The position numbers were made by a program, and so were the translations under genes. From CAZYCC01 sp964645985 (GTDB lineage Bacteria > Bacillota > Clostridia > Oscillospirales > CAG-272): a stretch of DNA of 17,759 bases. Position 1 is the first letter of the stretch; the number at the start of each line of letters is the position of its first letter. Below are positions 6,694 to 15,076 of the stretch, piece after piece. The notes under the pieces are model-generated. The model saw only the letters and a program-made list of their open reading frames with translations, was not told where the DNA came from and searched no databases. The DNA lies in assembly GCA_964645985.1 (NCBI GenBank), contig CAZYCC010000034.1, positions 1-17,759 of the forward strand, read 5' to 3'.

Positions 6694-8079
6694 TCAGGTT
6701 AGCACCCGCAGCGCGTCGTAAAGCGTTCTCACCGGCAGAAGCTCCGCACCCTCCGGGCGGTCGGCGGGGCGCAGCTTGCGCTCGTTTGCCGCCGGCAGGA
6801 CAATGCGCGTGAACCCGAGACGCGCCGCCTCGCGCAGGCGCGGCTCGATGTGCGGCGAGGCGCGCACCTCGCCGGCGAGACCCACCTCCCCGCAGGCGGC
6901 GAGATCGTCCGGCAGCGGAACATCTTTTATCCCCGAGATGAGCGCGAGCGCGAGCGGCAGGTCGCCCGGCGGTTCATCGAGCCGCAGCCCGCCGACGACG
7001 TTGACATAGACATCCATCGCCGAGAAGCGCAGCCCGAGCCGCTTTTCGAGGACGGCGAGGACGAGCGCGGCGCGGTTCGCGTCGACCCCCCCGCAGGTGC
7101 GGCGGGGGGAAGGGAAGGAGGTCGGCGTGACGAGCGCCTGCATCTCGGCGAGAAGCGGGCGCGTCCCCTCTAAAAGGCAGGCGGCGCAAGCGCCGGACAC
7201 GCCGCTTGGTCTTCCCTCAAGCAGAGCCGCCGAGGGGTTCTCCACCTCGATTAGACCCTCCTCGCTCATGCGGAAGACCCCTATTTCATCGGTTGATCCG
7301 TAGCGGTTCTTGGTCGCGCGCAGAATGCGAAAGTCGGAGAAGCGCTCCCCCTCAAAGGAGATGACGGCATCGACCATATGCTCGAGCACTTTCGGCCCCG
7401 CGATGCCTCCCTCTTTGTTGACATGACCGACGAGCAAAATGGTCGCGCCCTCGCTCTTGGCGTGGGCGATGAAGCGCATCGCGCACTCGCGCACCTGAGA
7501 GACGCTGCCCGGGGAGGAGGCGCTGCTGTCGCTCGCCATCGTCTGGATGGAGTCGACGATGAGAAAATCGGGGGAGATCTGCTCGGCGGCGCGCAGAATG
7601 CGCCCGACATCGGTCTCGGTGAGGACAAAGACATTGTCGCTCGCGACCCCGAGGCGCTTCGCGCGGTAGCGCAGCTGCCACTTAGACTCCTCCCCCGAGA
7701 CGTAGAGGACTTTTTTCCCCTCCTCGCCGAGGGCGGAGGAGATTTGCAGCAGAATGGTCGATTTGCCGATGCCCGGCTCTCCGGTGAGCAGAACTACCGA
7801 CCCGTGGACGAACCCCCCGCCGAGCACGCGGTCAAGTTCGCCGCTCCCGCTCGAGGAGCGCATATACGAGGGCAGCTCCAGCGAGGTGATGCGCTCGGGC
7901 GACGACGCTCTCGACAGGCCCGCGAGGGGAGAGGGCTTTTTCGCGCGAGCAGGGGTTTCCTCCGGCTGCACTTCCTCCTCGCGAAGCGAGTTCCACTTCC
8001 CGCAGTGCGGACATTTCCCGTAAAACGACGAAGCCCGGTATCCGCAGGCGTCGCAGACATACACAACCGACTTTGCCAT
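6694..8079 (-). CDS. radA: DNA repair protein RadA/Sms
   Basis: 461 residues, the normal length. It has an N-terminal zinc finger C9-x2-C12-x10-C23-x2-C26, a RecA-like ATPase with Walker A GEPGIGKST (100-108) and Walker B FLIVDS (172-177), the RadA-specific KNRYG motif (257-261; usually KNRFG), and a C-terminal Lon-protease-like domain from about residue 330. RadA is a DnaB-like hexameric helicase that promotes branch migration in recombinational repair and transformation. Transcription starts from a perfect consensus promoter about 95 nt upstream. The ATG has no good Shine-Dalgarno (CTCTTTTCTTAA precedes it), unusual for this window. In many Clostridia radA lies near clpC and disA; here its neighbours are FTR and the hydrogenase operon. 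Confidence 0.96.
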   Translation of the reverse strand: MAKSVVYVCDACGYRASSFYGKCPHCGKWNSLREEEVQPEETPARAKKPSPLAGLSRASSPERITSLELPSYMRSSSGSGELDRVLGGGFVHGSVVLLTGEPGIGKSTILLQISSALGEEGKKVLYVSGEESKWQLRYRAKRLGVASDNVFVLTETDVGRILRAAEQISPDFLIVDSIQTMASDSSASSPGSVSQVRECAMRFIAHAKSEGATILLVGHVNKEGGIAGPKVLEHMVDAVISFEGERFSDFRILRATKNRYGSTDEIGVFRMSEEGLIEVENPSAALLEGRPSGVSGACAACLLEGTRPLLAEMQALVTPTSFPSPRRTCGGVDANRAALVLAVLEKRLGLRFSAMDVYVNVVGGLRLDEPPGDLPLALALISGIKDVPLPDDLAACGEVGLAGEVRASPHIEPRLREAARLGFTRIVLPAANERKLRPADRPEGAELLPVRTLYDALRVLT

Positions 8080-8143
8080 TTAAGAAAAGAGCGCCGGAAA
8101 GAGAAAGAGCGCCGCCTCGCGCGCGGGGCGAGAGAAGGGCCGC

Positions 8144-8166
8144 GCGGGGGTTCCCGCAAACCCCGC
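8144..8166 (-). other. Hairpin in the radA leader
   Basis: GCGGGGGTT (8144-8152) and AAACCCCGC (8158-8166) form a GC-rich stem with one mismatch and a 5-nt loop. It falls in the roughly 95-nt radA leader RNA. On the plus strand it is followed four bases later by seven Ts and so resembles a terminator, but no plus-strand gene ends here. Confidence 0.4.
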
Positions 8167-8180
8167 CTCGTTTTTTTCTC

Positions 8181-8209
8181 ATTATACCCCGCGCACGGCG
8201 GCGTGTCAA
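8181..8209 (-). promoter_or_regulatory. Perfect consensus sigma-A promoter for radA
   Basis: On the minus strand TTGACA (8209-8204), exactly 17 bp, then TATAAT (8186-8181): all twelve consensus bases match. The predicted start (near 8174) falls inside a run of seven As (8177-8171 on the minus strand). Confidence 0.9.
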
Positions 8210-8220
8210 GCGCGCTATGC

Positions 8221-8252
8221 CGCGAAAAAAAATCGCGCGCGCGCCGCGCGCG
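8221..8252. other. A-tract dyad and alternating CG tract between divergent promoters
   Basis: CGCGA (8221-8225), seven As, then TCGCG (8233-8237) form a dyad around an A-tract. The following 8234-8252 alternates C and G with a single phase break. It fills the 47 bp between the two -35 boxes. Alternating CG favours left-handed DNA under negative supercoiling; any role in coupling the promoters is speculation. Confidence 0.45.
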
Positions 8253-8256
8253 GGTA

Positions 8257-8285
8257 TAGACAAACCCTCCTCTATCGTGTATAAT
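8257..8285 (+). promoter_or_regulatory. Sigma-A promoter of the hydrogenase operon
   Basis: TAGACA (8257-8262), a 17-bp spacer and TATAAT (8280-8285): eleven of twelve consensus bases. The predicted start is near 8292, giving a leader of about 48 nt. It is arranged back to back with the radA promoter. Confidence 0.88.
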
Positions 8286-8328
8286 TGTGAGAGGAATGCT
8301 GCCCCGGGTTTTGGGGCTAGGTCACAAT
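8284..8328. promoter_or_regulatory. Widely spaced inverted repeat ATTGTGA/TCACAAT over the hydrogenase promoter
   Basis: ATTGTGA (8284-8290) overlaps the -10 box and start region; its exact reverse complement TCACAAT lies at 8322-8328, ending just before the ribosome binding site. The 31 bp between them include a GCCCC/GGGGC hairpin (8301-8317). TTGTGA and TCACAA are half-sites of Rex operators and close to Crp half-sites, but in those operators the halves are 6 bp apart. It could be two degenerate operators or a looped site. Confidence 0.4.
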
Positions 8329-8339
8329 AGGAGTTCAGG

Positions 8340-8834
8340 ATGAAGAAAAATCTCACCACGGTCACCTTCACCGGGACGCGCGAGCAGGAGACGCAGCTCC
8401 TCGCCGCGATCGAGGCGCACAAGGGAGAGCCGGGCGCGCTCATGCCGATCATGCAGGAGGCGCAGGAGATCTACGGCTATCTCCCGGTCGAAGTGCAGAA
8501 GATTGTTGCCGAAAAGACCGGCGAGCCGCTCGAAACGGTGTACGGGGTCGCGTCCTTCTACGCGCAGTTCGCCCTCAACCCGAAGGGCAAGGTCGCCGTC
8601 GCCGTTTGCCTTGGCACCGCCTGCTATGTCAAGGGCAGCGGAAAGATTATCGAAAAGGTCAGTGAGACCCTTGGCCTATCTCCCGGCGCCACCACCTCCG
8701 ACGGGAAATATTCCCTCGAGGCAACGCGCTGCATCGGCGCTTGCGGCCTTGCCCCGGTCATGACGGTCAACGGTGAGGTCTACGGACGCTTGCAGGAGAG
8801 CGCGGTCGCCGGCATCCTTGAGCAGTACAAGTGA
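8340..8834 (+). CDS. hydC: HydC/NuoE-like [2Fe-2S] subunit of trimeric [FeFe] hydrogenase
   Basis: 164 residues, a typical NuoE/HndA length. An N-terminal helical domain (about 20-75) precedes a thioredoxin-fold ferredoxin with the [2Fe-2S] ligands C90, C95, C131 and C135 in CLGTAC and CIGACG. In HydABC-type enzymes this subunit partners HydB and takes part in NAD(H)-linked electron transfer in the cytoplasm. GGAG lies 6 nt before the ATG. It is first in the operon, with hydB starting 16 nt after its stop. Confidence 0.93.
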   Translation: MKKNLTTVTFTGTREQETQLLAAIEAHKGEPGALMPIMQEAQEIYGYLPVEVQKIVAEKTGEPLETVYGVASFYAQFALNPKGKVAVAVCLGTACYVKGSGKIIEKVSETLGLSPGATTSDGKYSLEATRCIGACGLAPVMTVNGEVYGRLQESAVAGILEQYK

Positions 8835-8850
8835 AAAGGAGAACAAAGCA

Positions 8851-10764
<1,914 letters not shown>

Positions 10765-10794
10765 GCGGACAGGCGAAAGGAGAAGATACGCGCA

Positions 10795-12540
10795 ATGGAA
10801 ACCAAACAGCTGCATATCAAAATTAACGGCAACCCTTACACCGTCCCTTCCGGCACCACCGTCCTCGAGGCGGCGCGCATGGCGGACATCGACATCCCCA
10901 CGCTCTGTTATCTCAAGGACGTGAATGAGATCGGCGCCTGCCGGATGTGCCTCGTCGAGGTCGTGGGCGCGAAGGGCCCCATCACCGCCTGCGTCTACCC
11001 CATCGAGCGAGAGGGCACCGAGATTCTCACCAATACGCCGCGCATTCGCGCAATGCGGCGCATGAACCTCGAATTGCTGCTCTCCAACCACAACAAAAAG
11101 TGCCTATCTTGCCCGCGCAGCACCAACTGCGAGCTGCAGCAGCTCTGCGTGGAGTACGGTGTCGACGAGGACGCCTTCGCCGGCGCGAAAACCGAGACGA
11201 AACCCGATACCTCCTCCCCCGCGCTCGTGCGCGACAACAGCAAGTGCATCCTCTGCCGCCGCTGCTCCGCCACCTGCCGCAAGGTACAGGGAATCGGCGT
11301 TATCGGCGCGAACAACCGCGGCTTTGACACGCAGATCGGCTGCGCCTTCGAGGCGCCGCTCGCCTCCACCTCCTGCGTCAACTGCGGGCAGTGCATCGAG
11401 GCTTGCCCCACCGGGGCCCTGCACGAGGTCGACAACACCGAGGAGGTCTTCGCGGCTCTTTCCGACCCCGCGAAAGTTGTGGTCGTGCAGACCGCGCCCT
11501 CGGTGCGCGCCGCCATCGCCGAGGAATTCGGCGCGCCGATCGGCACAGACGGCGAGGGCAAGATGGTGGCGGCTCTGCGCCGCCTCGGCTTCGATGAGGT
11601 CTTCGACACCGACTTCGGCGCGGACTTGACCATTATGGAGGAGGCGAACGAGTTCGTCGAGCGGCTGAAGAACGGCGGAAAGCTGCCGATGATCACCTCC
11701 TGCTCGCCCGGCTGGGTCAAATACTGCGAGCATTATTTCCCCGAGATGACCGAAAACCTCTCGACCTGCAAGAGCCCGCAGCAGATGTTCGGCGCGGTCC
11801 TCAAGAGCTACTACGCCGAGAAAAAGGGTCTTGACCCCCGCGACATCGTCTCGGTCTCGGTGATGCCCTGCATTGCGAAGAAGTTCGAGATTCGCCGCGA
11901 CGGCGAGGCGGCGAACGGCGTACCGGATGTCGACATCTCCATCACCACGCGCGAGCTCGCGCGCATGATCCGCGTTGCCGGTATCGATTGGGATTCCCTG
12001 CCGGATGAGCCCTTCGATAAGCCGCTCGGCATCTCGACCGGCGCGGGCGTCATCTTCGGTGCGACCGGCGGCGTGATGGAAGCGGCGCTGCGCACGGCGG
12101 TCTACTATCTCACGGGCAAAAACCCCCCTAGGCCCGAGTTTCACGAGGTGCGCGGCACCGCCCCCTGGAAGGAGGCGTCCTATAAGGTCGCGGGAACGAC
12201 CGTCAATGTTGCCGTCGCGTCCGGGCTTGCCAGCGCCGCGGCGCTGCTGCGCGCCGTTCAATCCGGCGAGAAGAACTATCACTTCATCGAGGTGATGTGC
12301 TGCCCCGGCGGCTGCGTCAACGGCGGCGGACAGCCGATTGTCCGCGCGAGCGTGCGCGCGAAGACCGATGTGCGCGCCCTGCGCGCGGCGGTGCTCTACC
12401 GGCTCGATGAGAATATGCCGCTGCGTCACTCGCACGAGAATCCCGCGATAAAGGAGCTGTATGCAGATCTGCTCGGCGCGCCCGGCTCGCACCGCGCGCA
12501 CGAGCTGCTCCACACAACCTACGTCAAGCGGGGATTGTAA
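10795..12540 (+). CDS. hydA: [FeFe] hydrogenase catalytic subunit HydA (HndD-like)
   Basis: 581 residues, like HndD of Desulfovibrio. N-terminal [2Fe-2S] (C38, C49, C52, C66), a His-ligated [4Fe-4S] (H99, C103, C106, C112), two [4Fe-4S] (C151, C154, C157, C161; C194, C197, C200, C204), then the H-cluster domain: L1 TSCSPGW (301-307), L2 MPCIAKKFE (357-365), L3 EVMCCPGGCVNGGGQP (499-514). A C-terminal small-subunit-like domain ends HELLHTTYVKRGL. It makes or uses H2 in the cytoplasm. L1 has Cys-Ser where the well-studied monomeric enzymes have Cys-Cys. GGAG stands 12 nt from the ATG, a long spacing. Maturases HydE, HydF and HydG are not in the window and must be elsewhere. Confidence 0.96.
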   Translation: METKQLHIKINGNPYTVPSGTTVLEAARMADIDIPTLCYLKDVNEIGACRMCLVEVVGAKGPITACVYPIEREGTEILTNTPRIRAMRRMNLELLLSNHNKKCLSCPRSTNCELQQLCVEYGVDEDAFAGAKTETKPDTSSPALVRDNSKCILCRRCSATCRKVQGIGVIGANNRGFDTQIGCAFEAPLASTSCVNCGQCIEACPTGALHEVDNTEEVFAALSDPAKVVVVQTAPSVRAAIAEEFGAPIGTDGEGKMVAALRRLGFDEVFDTDFGADLTIMEEANEFVERLKNGGKLPMITSCSPGWVKYCEHYFPEMTENLSTCKSPQQMFGAVLKSYYAEKKGLDPRDIVSVSVMPCIAKKFEIRRDGEAANGVPDVDISITTRELARMIRVAGIDWDSLPDEPFDKPLGISTGAGVIFGATGGVMEAALRTAVYYLTGKNPPRPEFHEVRGTAPWKEASYKVAGTTVNVAVASGLASAAALLRAVQSGEKNYHFIEVMCCPGGCVNGGGQPIVRASVRAKTDVRALRAAVLYRLDENMPLRHSHENPAIKELYADLLGAPGSHRAHELLHTTYVKRGL

Positions 12541-12558
12541 TCCCCTTTGGCGACTCCT

Positions 12559-12596
12559 CGCGCCCGCCGCGCACCCCGCGGCGGGCGCGGCGTTTT
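12559..12596 (+). terminator. Terminator of the hydrogenase operon
   Basis: CGCGCCCGCCGCG (12559-12571) and CGCGGCGGGCGCG (12577-12589) form a perfect 13-bp GC stem with a 5-nt loop, followed by GCGTTTT. The stem starts 19 nt after the hydA stop. The T-run is short but the stem is very stable. Confidence 0.8.
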
Positions 12597-12880
12597 CGCG
12601 GGGAAAACCCCCGCGCGCCCTGCCCCGCGTCAAGGGGAAGCATCACTGCGGCGCCGCCTCGCCCCTTGCCATGGGGGAATTTCCCCCGCGAGAGGGCGGT
12701 GCCCCTCGCGCCGATATAACTTGCGGGGAAGGGAAACCCCCGCGCCCTGTTTTCAAAAAGCGCCCGTCACCACGCTGCGCGGGATCGCCGCGCGAAACGA
12801 CGGAGCGCGGGCAGCGGAACTCCTTCCCGCGGAACCCCCGGGCGATGTTTTCGCGATATGCGCGCCGCTCCCTTTTGCTT
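12597..12880. other. 284-bp stretch without a recognised gene
   Basis: An open plus-strand frame runs through it into the next gene but has no start context and an Arg/Pro-rich composition until about 12881. No promoter that I can define is visible, although the next gene should need one after the strong terminator. Confidence 0.4.
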
Positions 12881-13234
12881 ATGCCATCTTTCCTCAATCG
12901 GCTCTTTCGCCCGAAGAATCCGGGCAGCCGCCGCTTCCGCCTCGAAATGGCGCGCTCGCTTGACCGGCGAGCGATAAAGTATGTCGCCGAGCGGCGGGAG
13001 GGCGAGGACAGCGACCTCGTTATCGGGCACGTCGGAGAGATTCTCCTGCAGGGCGATGAAATTCTCGTCGTCGCGGGGGACGGGGAGCTTTTTCGCGGCA
13101 AGGTCGCCGACACCGCGATGAGCGAGCTGATGTCGCTGGAGGGGGTTATCCTCGAGGGGGAGGATCTCGCCCACGGCGGCGCGCACCGCAAAATCATCGC
13201 TTATTACACCTACTACCTCAAGCCCCGCTCCTGA
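12881..13234 (+). CDS. Conserved clostridial protein of unknown function
   Basis: 117 residues from the ATG at 12881. The C-terminal half (GDEILVVAGDGELFRG, then MSELMSLEGVILEG, ending KIIAYYTYYLK) resembles a small hypothetical protein I recall from many Clostridia, with an ELMSL-G-EG core and a final AYYTYY motif; I know no function. No signal peptide, membrane segment or cysteine motif is seen, so it is probably cytosolic and beta-rich. The start is uncertain: no Shine-Dalgarno precedes 12881, and in-frame ATGs at 12845 and 12947 are alternatives. The next gene begins 7 nt after its stop, so the two are probably co-transcribed. Confidence 0.65.
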   Translation: MPSFLNRLFRPKNPGSRRFRLEMARSLDRRAIKYVAERREGEDSDLVIGHVGEILLQGDEILVVAGDGELFRGKVADTAMSELMSLEGVILEGEDLAHGGAHRKIIAYYTYYLKPRS

Positions 13235-13241
13235 CATCCCC

Positions 13242-14390
13242 GTGAACGACCTCACTCCCCTTCCCTCTAGGCCCCGGAACCCGCCTCCCGCCGCCTCCGG
13301 CGACCTTTGCGCAAAGGAACTGCGCGCCTCGCGCGCGATAATTCCCGAGGGCTCCGGTAACGATGGTGCGCGAGGGGCGTGCGCTCCGCGCCCCAATGAG
13401 CCCCCCGCCTCACGCTCCCCCCGGGAGAGCTCTCCCGCACGGCAGGAGGAAAAGTCCGAAGGCTCTGCCGACCCCGCCGCCCCGCCTGCCGATAGCCCTC
13501 CCGCGAGCGGATCAAACTCTCCCGCCGTCCCGTCCGAGGAGCCTTCCCCCTCCCCCTCCGGGGAGAATTCCCCCGACAGTGCCGCGCGCTCTCACCTGCC
13601 GCGCGCGATCGACATCCTCTATGCTATCTCGGGGGCGTTCATCGTCGTCTGCTACGCGAGCTACCTCATTTCCATCCTCACGTTAGGAGATCTCTCGACC
13701 ATCGCCGTGCCGCTTACTGCGCTCGCGCTCGTCCTGCTGCCGGTTGCCTTCCGCCGCGCGCTGCGCGCCCGCTTCCCGCGCGCCTTCCCTGTCCTCAAGA
13801 GAATTTTCTGCGCGGGGATGTGCCTATACACCGCGACCTTCCTCATTTTCTCGGCGGCGGTTCTCGCCGCGAGCGGCGGCAGCGCGCGGGAGATTCGCCC
13901 GGAAAATGATGGCGAGGGCGCGGTCGTCCTTGTTTTCGGCTGCCGCGCCTACGGCGACGTTCCCGGAAAAACTCTGCAAAATCGCCTCGATACGGCGGCG
14001 GACCTGCTCGACGAAATGCCGCGCGCGCTCTGCGTCGTCAGCGGGGGGCAGGGGTCGAATGAGACCATGCCCGAGGCGGACGCGATGGCGAACTATCTTT
14101 CGCGCTCGCGCGGTATCGAAAAAGAGCGCATCCTCCTCGAGCGGGAGGGCAGGGATACCGCGCAGAACCTGCGCTATTCGCTCTCGCTCCTGCGAGAGAG
14201 CGGCATTTCGCCCGCGCGCCTTTTTTGCGTTTCCAGCGAATTTCATACGCCGCGCATCGCCCTGCTCGCCCGCCTCATAGGCATCTGCGGCGTGGAGACG
14301 GTCTCCGCCCCCTCGGACGGCGCTTTCCACCTCTTCACCAGCCTTGTGCGCGAGTATATGGCGATGATAAAAATGTTCCTCTTCGAGTAG
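13242..14390 (+). CDS. Membrane-anchored DUF218 (YdcF/SanA/ElyC-like) protein
   Basis: 382 residues from GTG. Residues 1-118 are a low-complexity Ser/Pro/Glu/Ala-rich stretch, then three hydrophobic segments (about 123-147, 152-170, 188-211), then a DUF218 domain (about 225-382) with VVLVFGCR, the VSGGQGSNE-PEA-M core (266-282), an RILLE strand, a Thr306-Asn309 pair and SSEFH (331-335). Family members include E. coli ElyC and SanA, linked to envelope integrity and peptidoglycan or carrier-lipid metabolism; the chemical activity is not established. The domain is probably outside the membrane. The start is doubtful: no Shine-Dalgarno precedes the GTG and the first 118 residues may be partly untranslated, although no in-frame ATG offers a better start before the first membrane segment. 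Confidence 0.8.
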   Translation: MNDLTPLPSRPRNPPPAASGDLCAKELRASRAIIPEGSGNDGARGACAPRPNEPPASRSPRESSPARQEEKSEGSADPAAPPADSPPASGSNSPAVPSEEPSPSPSGENSPDSAARSHLPRAIDILYAISGAFIVVCYASYLISILTLGDLSTIAVPLTALALVLLPVAFRRALRARFPRAFPVLKRIFCAGMCLYTATFLIFSAAVLAASGGSAREIRPENDGEGAVVLVFGCRAYGDVPGKTLQNRLDTAADLLDEMPRALCVVSGGQGSNETMPEADAMANYLSRSRGIEKERILLEREGRDTAQNLRYSLSLLRESGISPARLFCVSSEFHTPRIALLARLIGICGVETVSAPSDGAFHLFTSLVREYMAMIKMFLFE

Positions 14391-14445
14391 CGGCGCGGGC
14401 TGCACCCGCTGCGATCGCGCGGCAGCCCCAATCACACGGGATATG

Positions 14446-14467
14446 AAAAAAGCCCCGCTTTCGCGGG
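14446..14467 (-). terminator. Rho-independent terminator on the minus strand
   Basis: On the minus strand the bases read CCCGC-GAAA-GCGGG-GC-TTTTTT: a 5-bp stem with a GNRA loop and a six-T tail. It faces transcripts coming from the right. The only minus-strand gene in that direction is the amidohydrolase, whose stop is more than 600 nt away. Confidence 0.65.
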
Positions 14468-14513
14468 AGCGAGGGGGCGAGCGCGAGTGCCCTTGGCCCT
14501 GCAAGATGTGAGA

Positions 14514-14557
14514 GCGGCCCGGTCAGGGGAATAATGCACCCACCCCTTGACCGCCGC
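14514..14557. other. Long imperfect hairpin
   Basis: GCGG (14514-14517), GGTCA and GGGG (14521-14529) pair with CCCC (14543-14546), TGACC (14548-14552) and CCGC (14554-14557) around a 13-nt AT-richer loop (14530-14542). That gives 13 base pairs with small bulges. It has no T tail, so it is not a terminator. It may be part of a structured RNA or a dyad with GGTCA/TGACC half-sites. Confidence 0.5.
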
Positions 14558-14797
14558 GCCGGGAGAAAACTCCCCCGCCCGAAAGACTTTTCCGCGAGCG
14601 TCGAAGCGCCGCCCCTCCGCGCCCGCCCCGCCGTTCTCCTTGTCCTCTGCCGTTATTCTCCGCGCGAGAACTCCCCCGCGCCCGCGCGTTATCGCGGATG
14701 TTTCCGGGGGGCGTCACTGGCAAGACGCGCCTTTCGCGCCCGCGCGCCGCCTCAGATGTTCCCCCGCGCGAGCTGCCGCCGCGTGCGCTGCGCCCCC

Positions 14798-14826
14798 TTG
14801 CGCGCGTCACGGTTTTGTGATATATT
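14798..14826 (+). promoter_or_regulatory. Promoter-like site with no gene behind it
   Basis: TTGCGC (14798-14803), a 17-bp spacer and TATATT (14821-14826) preceded by TGA, an extended -10. The predicted start is near 14833. TTGTGA (14815-14820) abuts the -10, as ATTGTGA does at the hydrogenase promoter. No plus-strand protein gene follows for more than 1.2 kb. Confidence 0.5.
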
Positions 14827-14862
14827 GTAGAACGGTCGGTCACGTTTTATTTTCTCCTCGTC

Positions 14863-14958
14863 CAAAGCGCCCGCGCGCCCGCGCCTGCCGCGGGGTGATG
14901 AGGGCGCGGCGGAGGAACTTCAAAATCAAAGCGCCCACGCACCCGCGCCTGCCGCGGG
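14863..14958. repeat. Two-copy 32-bp direct repeat, period 64
   Basis: The 32 bp at 14863-14894 recur at 14927-14958 with 30 identities (two differences near the middle), separated by 32 unrelated bp. Both begin CAAAGCGCCC and end CTGCCGCGGG. No third copy is found on either side. Confidence 0.8.
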
Positions 14959-15076
14959 ATAGCCCTGCGCCTTTCTTCCTCATCGGCGCAGCTTTCACTT
15001 CACGATAGATCCTCCCGCGCCTGCGAGATATGGCGGGGCGATCGGTCGCGCTTTGCTTATTTGACCGCCGCGCCCT

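Larger units (their letters stand above)
14391..15076. other. 686-bp gene-free stretch with several signals
   Basis: This is the largest stretch without a credible protein gene. It holds a minus-strand terminator (14446-14467), a long imperfect hairpin (14514-14557), a plus-strand promoter-like site (14798-14826) and a two-copy 32-bp direct repeat (14863-14958). Open frames on both strands are Arg/Pro/Ala-rich and lack start context. A non-coding RNA or a decayed gene is possible. Confidence 0.5.

Noticed and set aside
8144..8177. Plus-strand rho-independent terminator (hairpin plus seven Ts)
   Set aside because: No plus-strand gene or transcript leads into it; the T-run is the A-run of the radA start site and the hairpin belongs to the radA leader.
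8284..8328. Canonical Rex operator at the hydrogenase promoter
   Set aside because: The two half-sites are 31 bp apart instead of 6, so only an unusual site can be proposed.
14863..14958. CRISPR array
   Set aside because: Only two imperfect repeats, no third copy, no leader and no cas genes in the window.
14895..15008. 36-residue peptide after the orphan promoter
   Set aside because: Its composition is Arg/Pro-rich, it overlaps the direct repeat and has no ribosome binding site.
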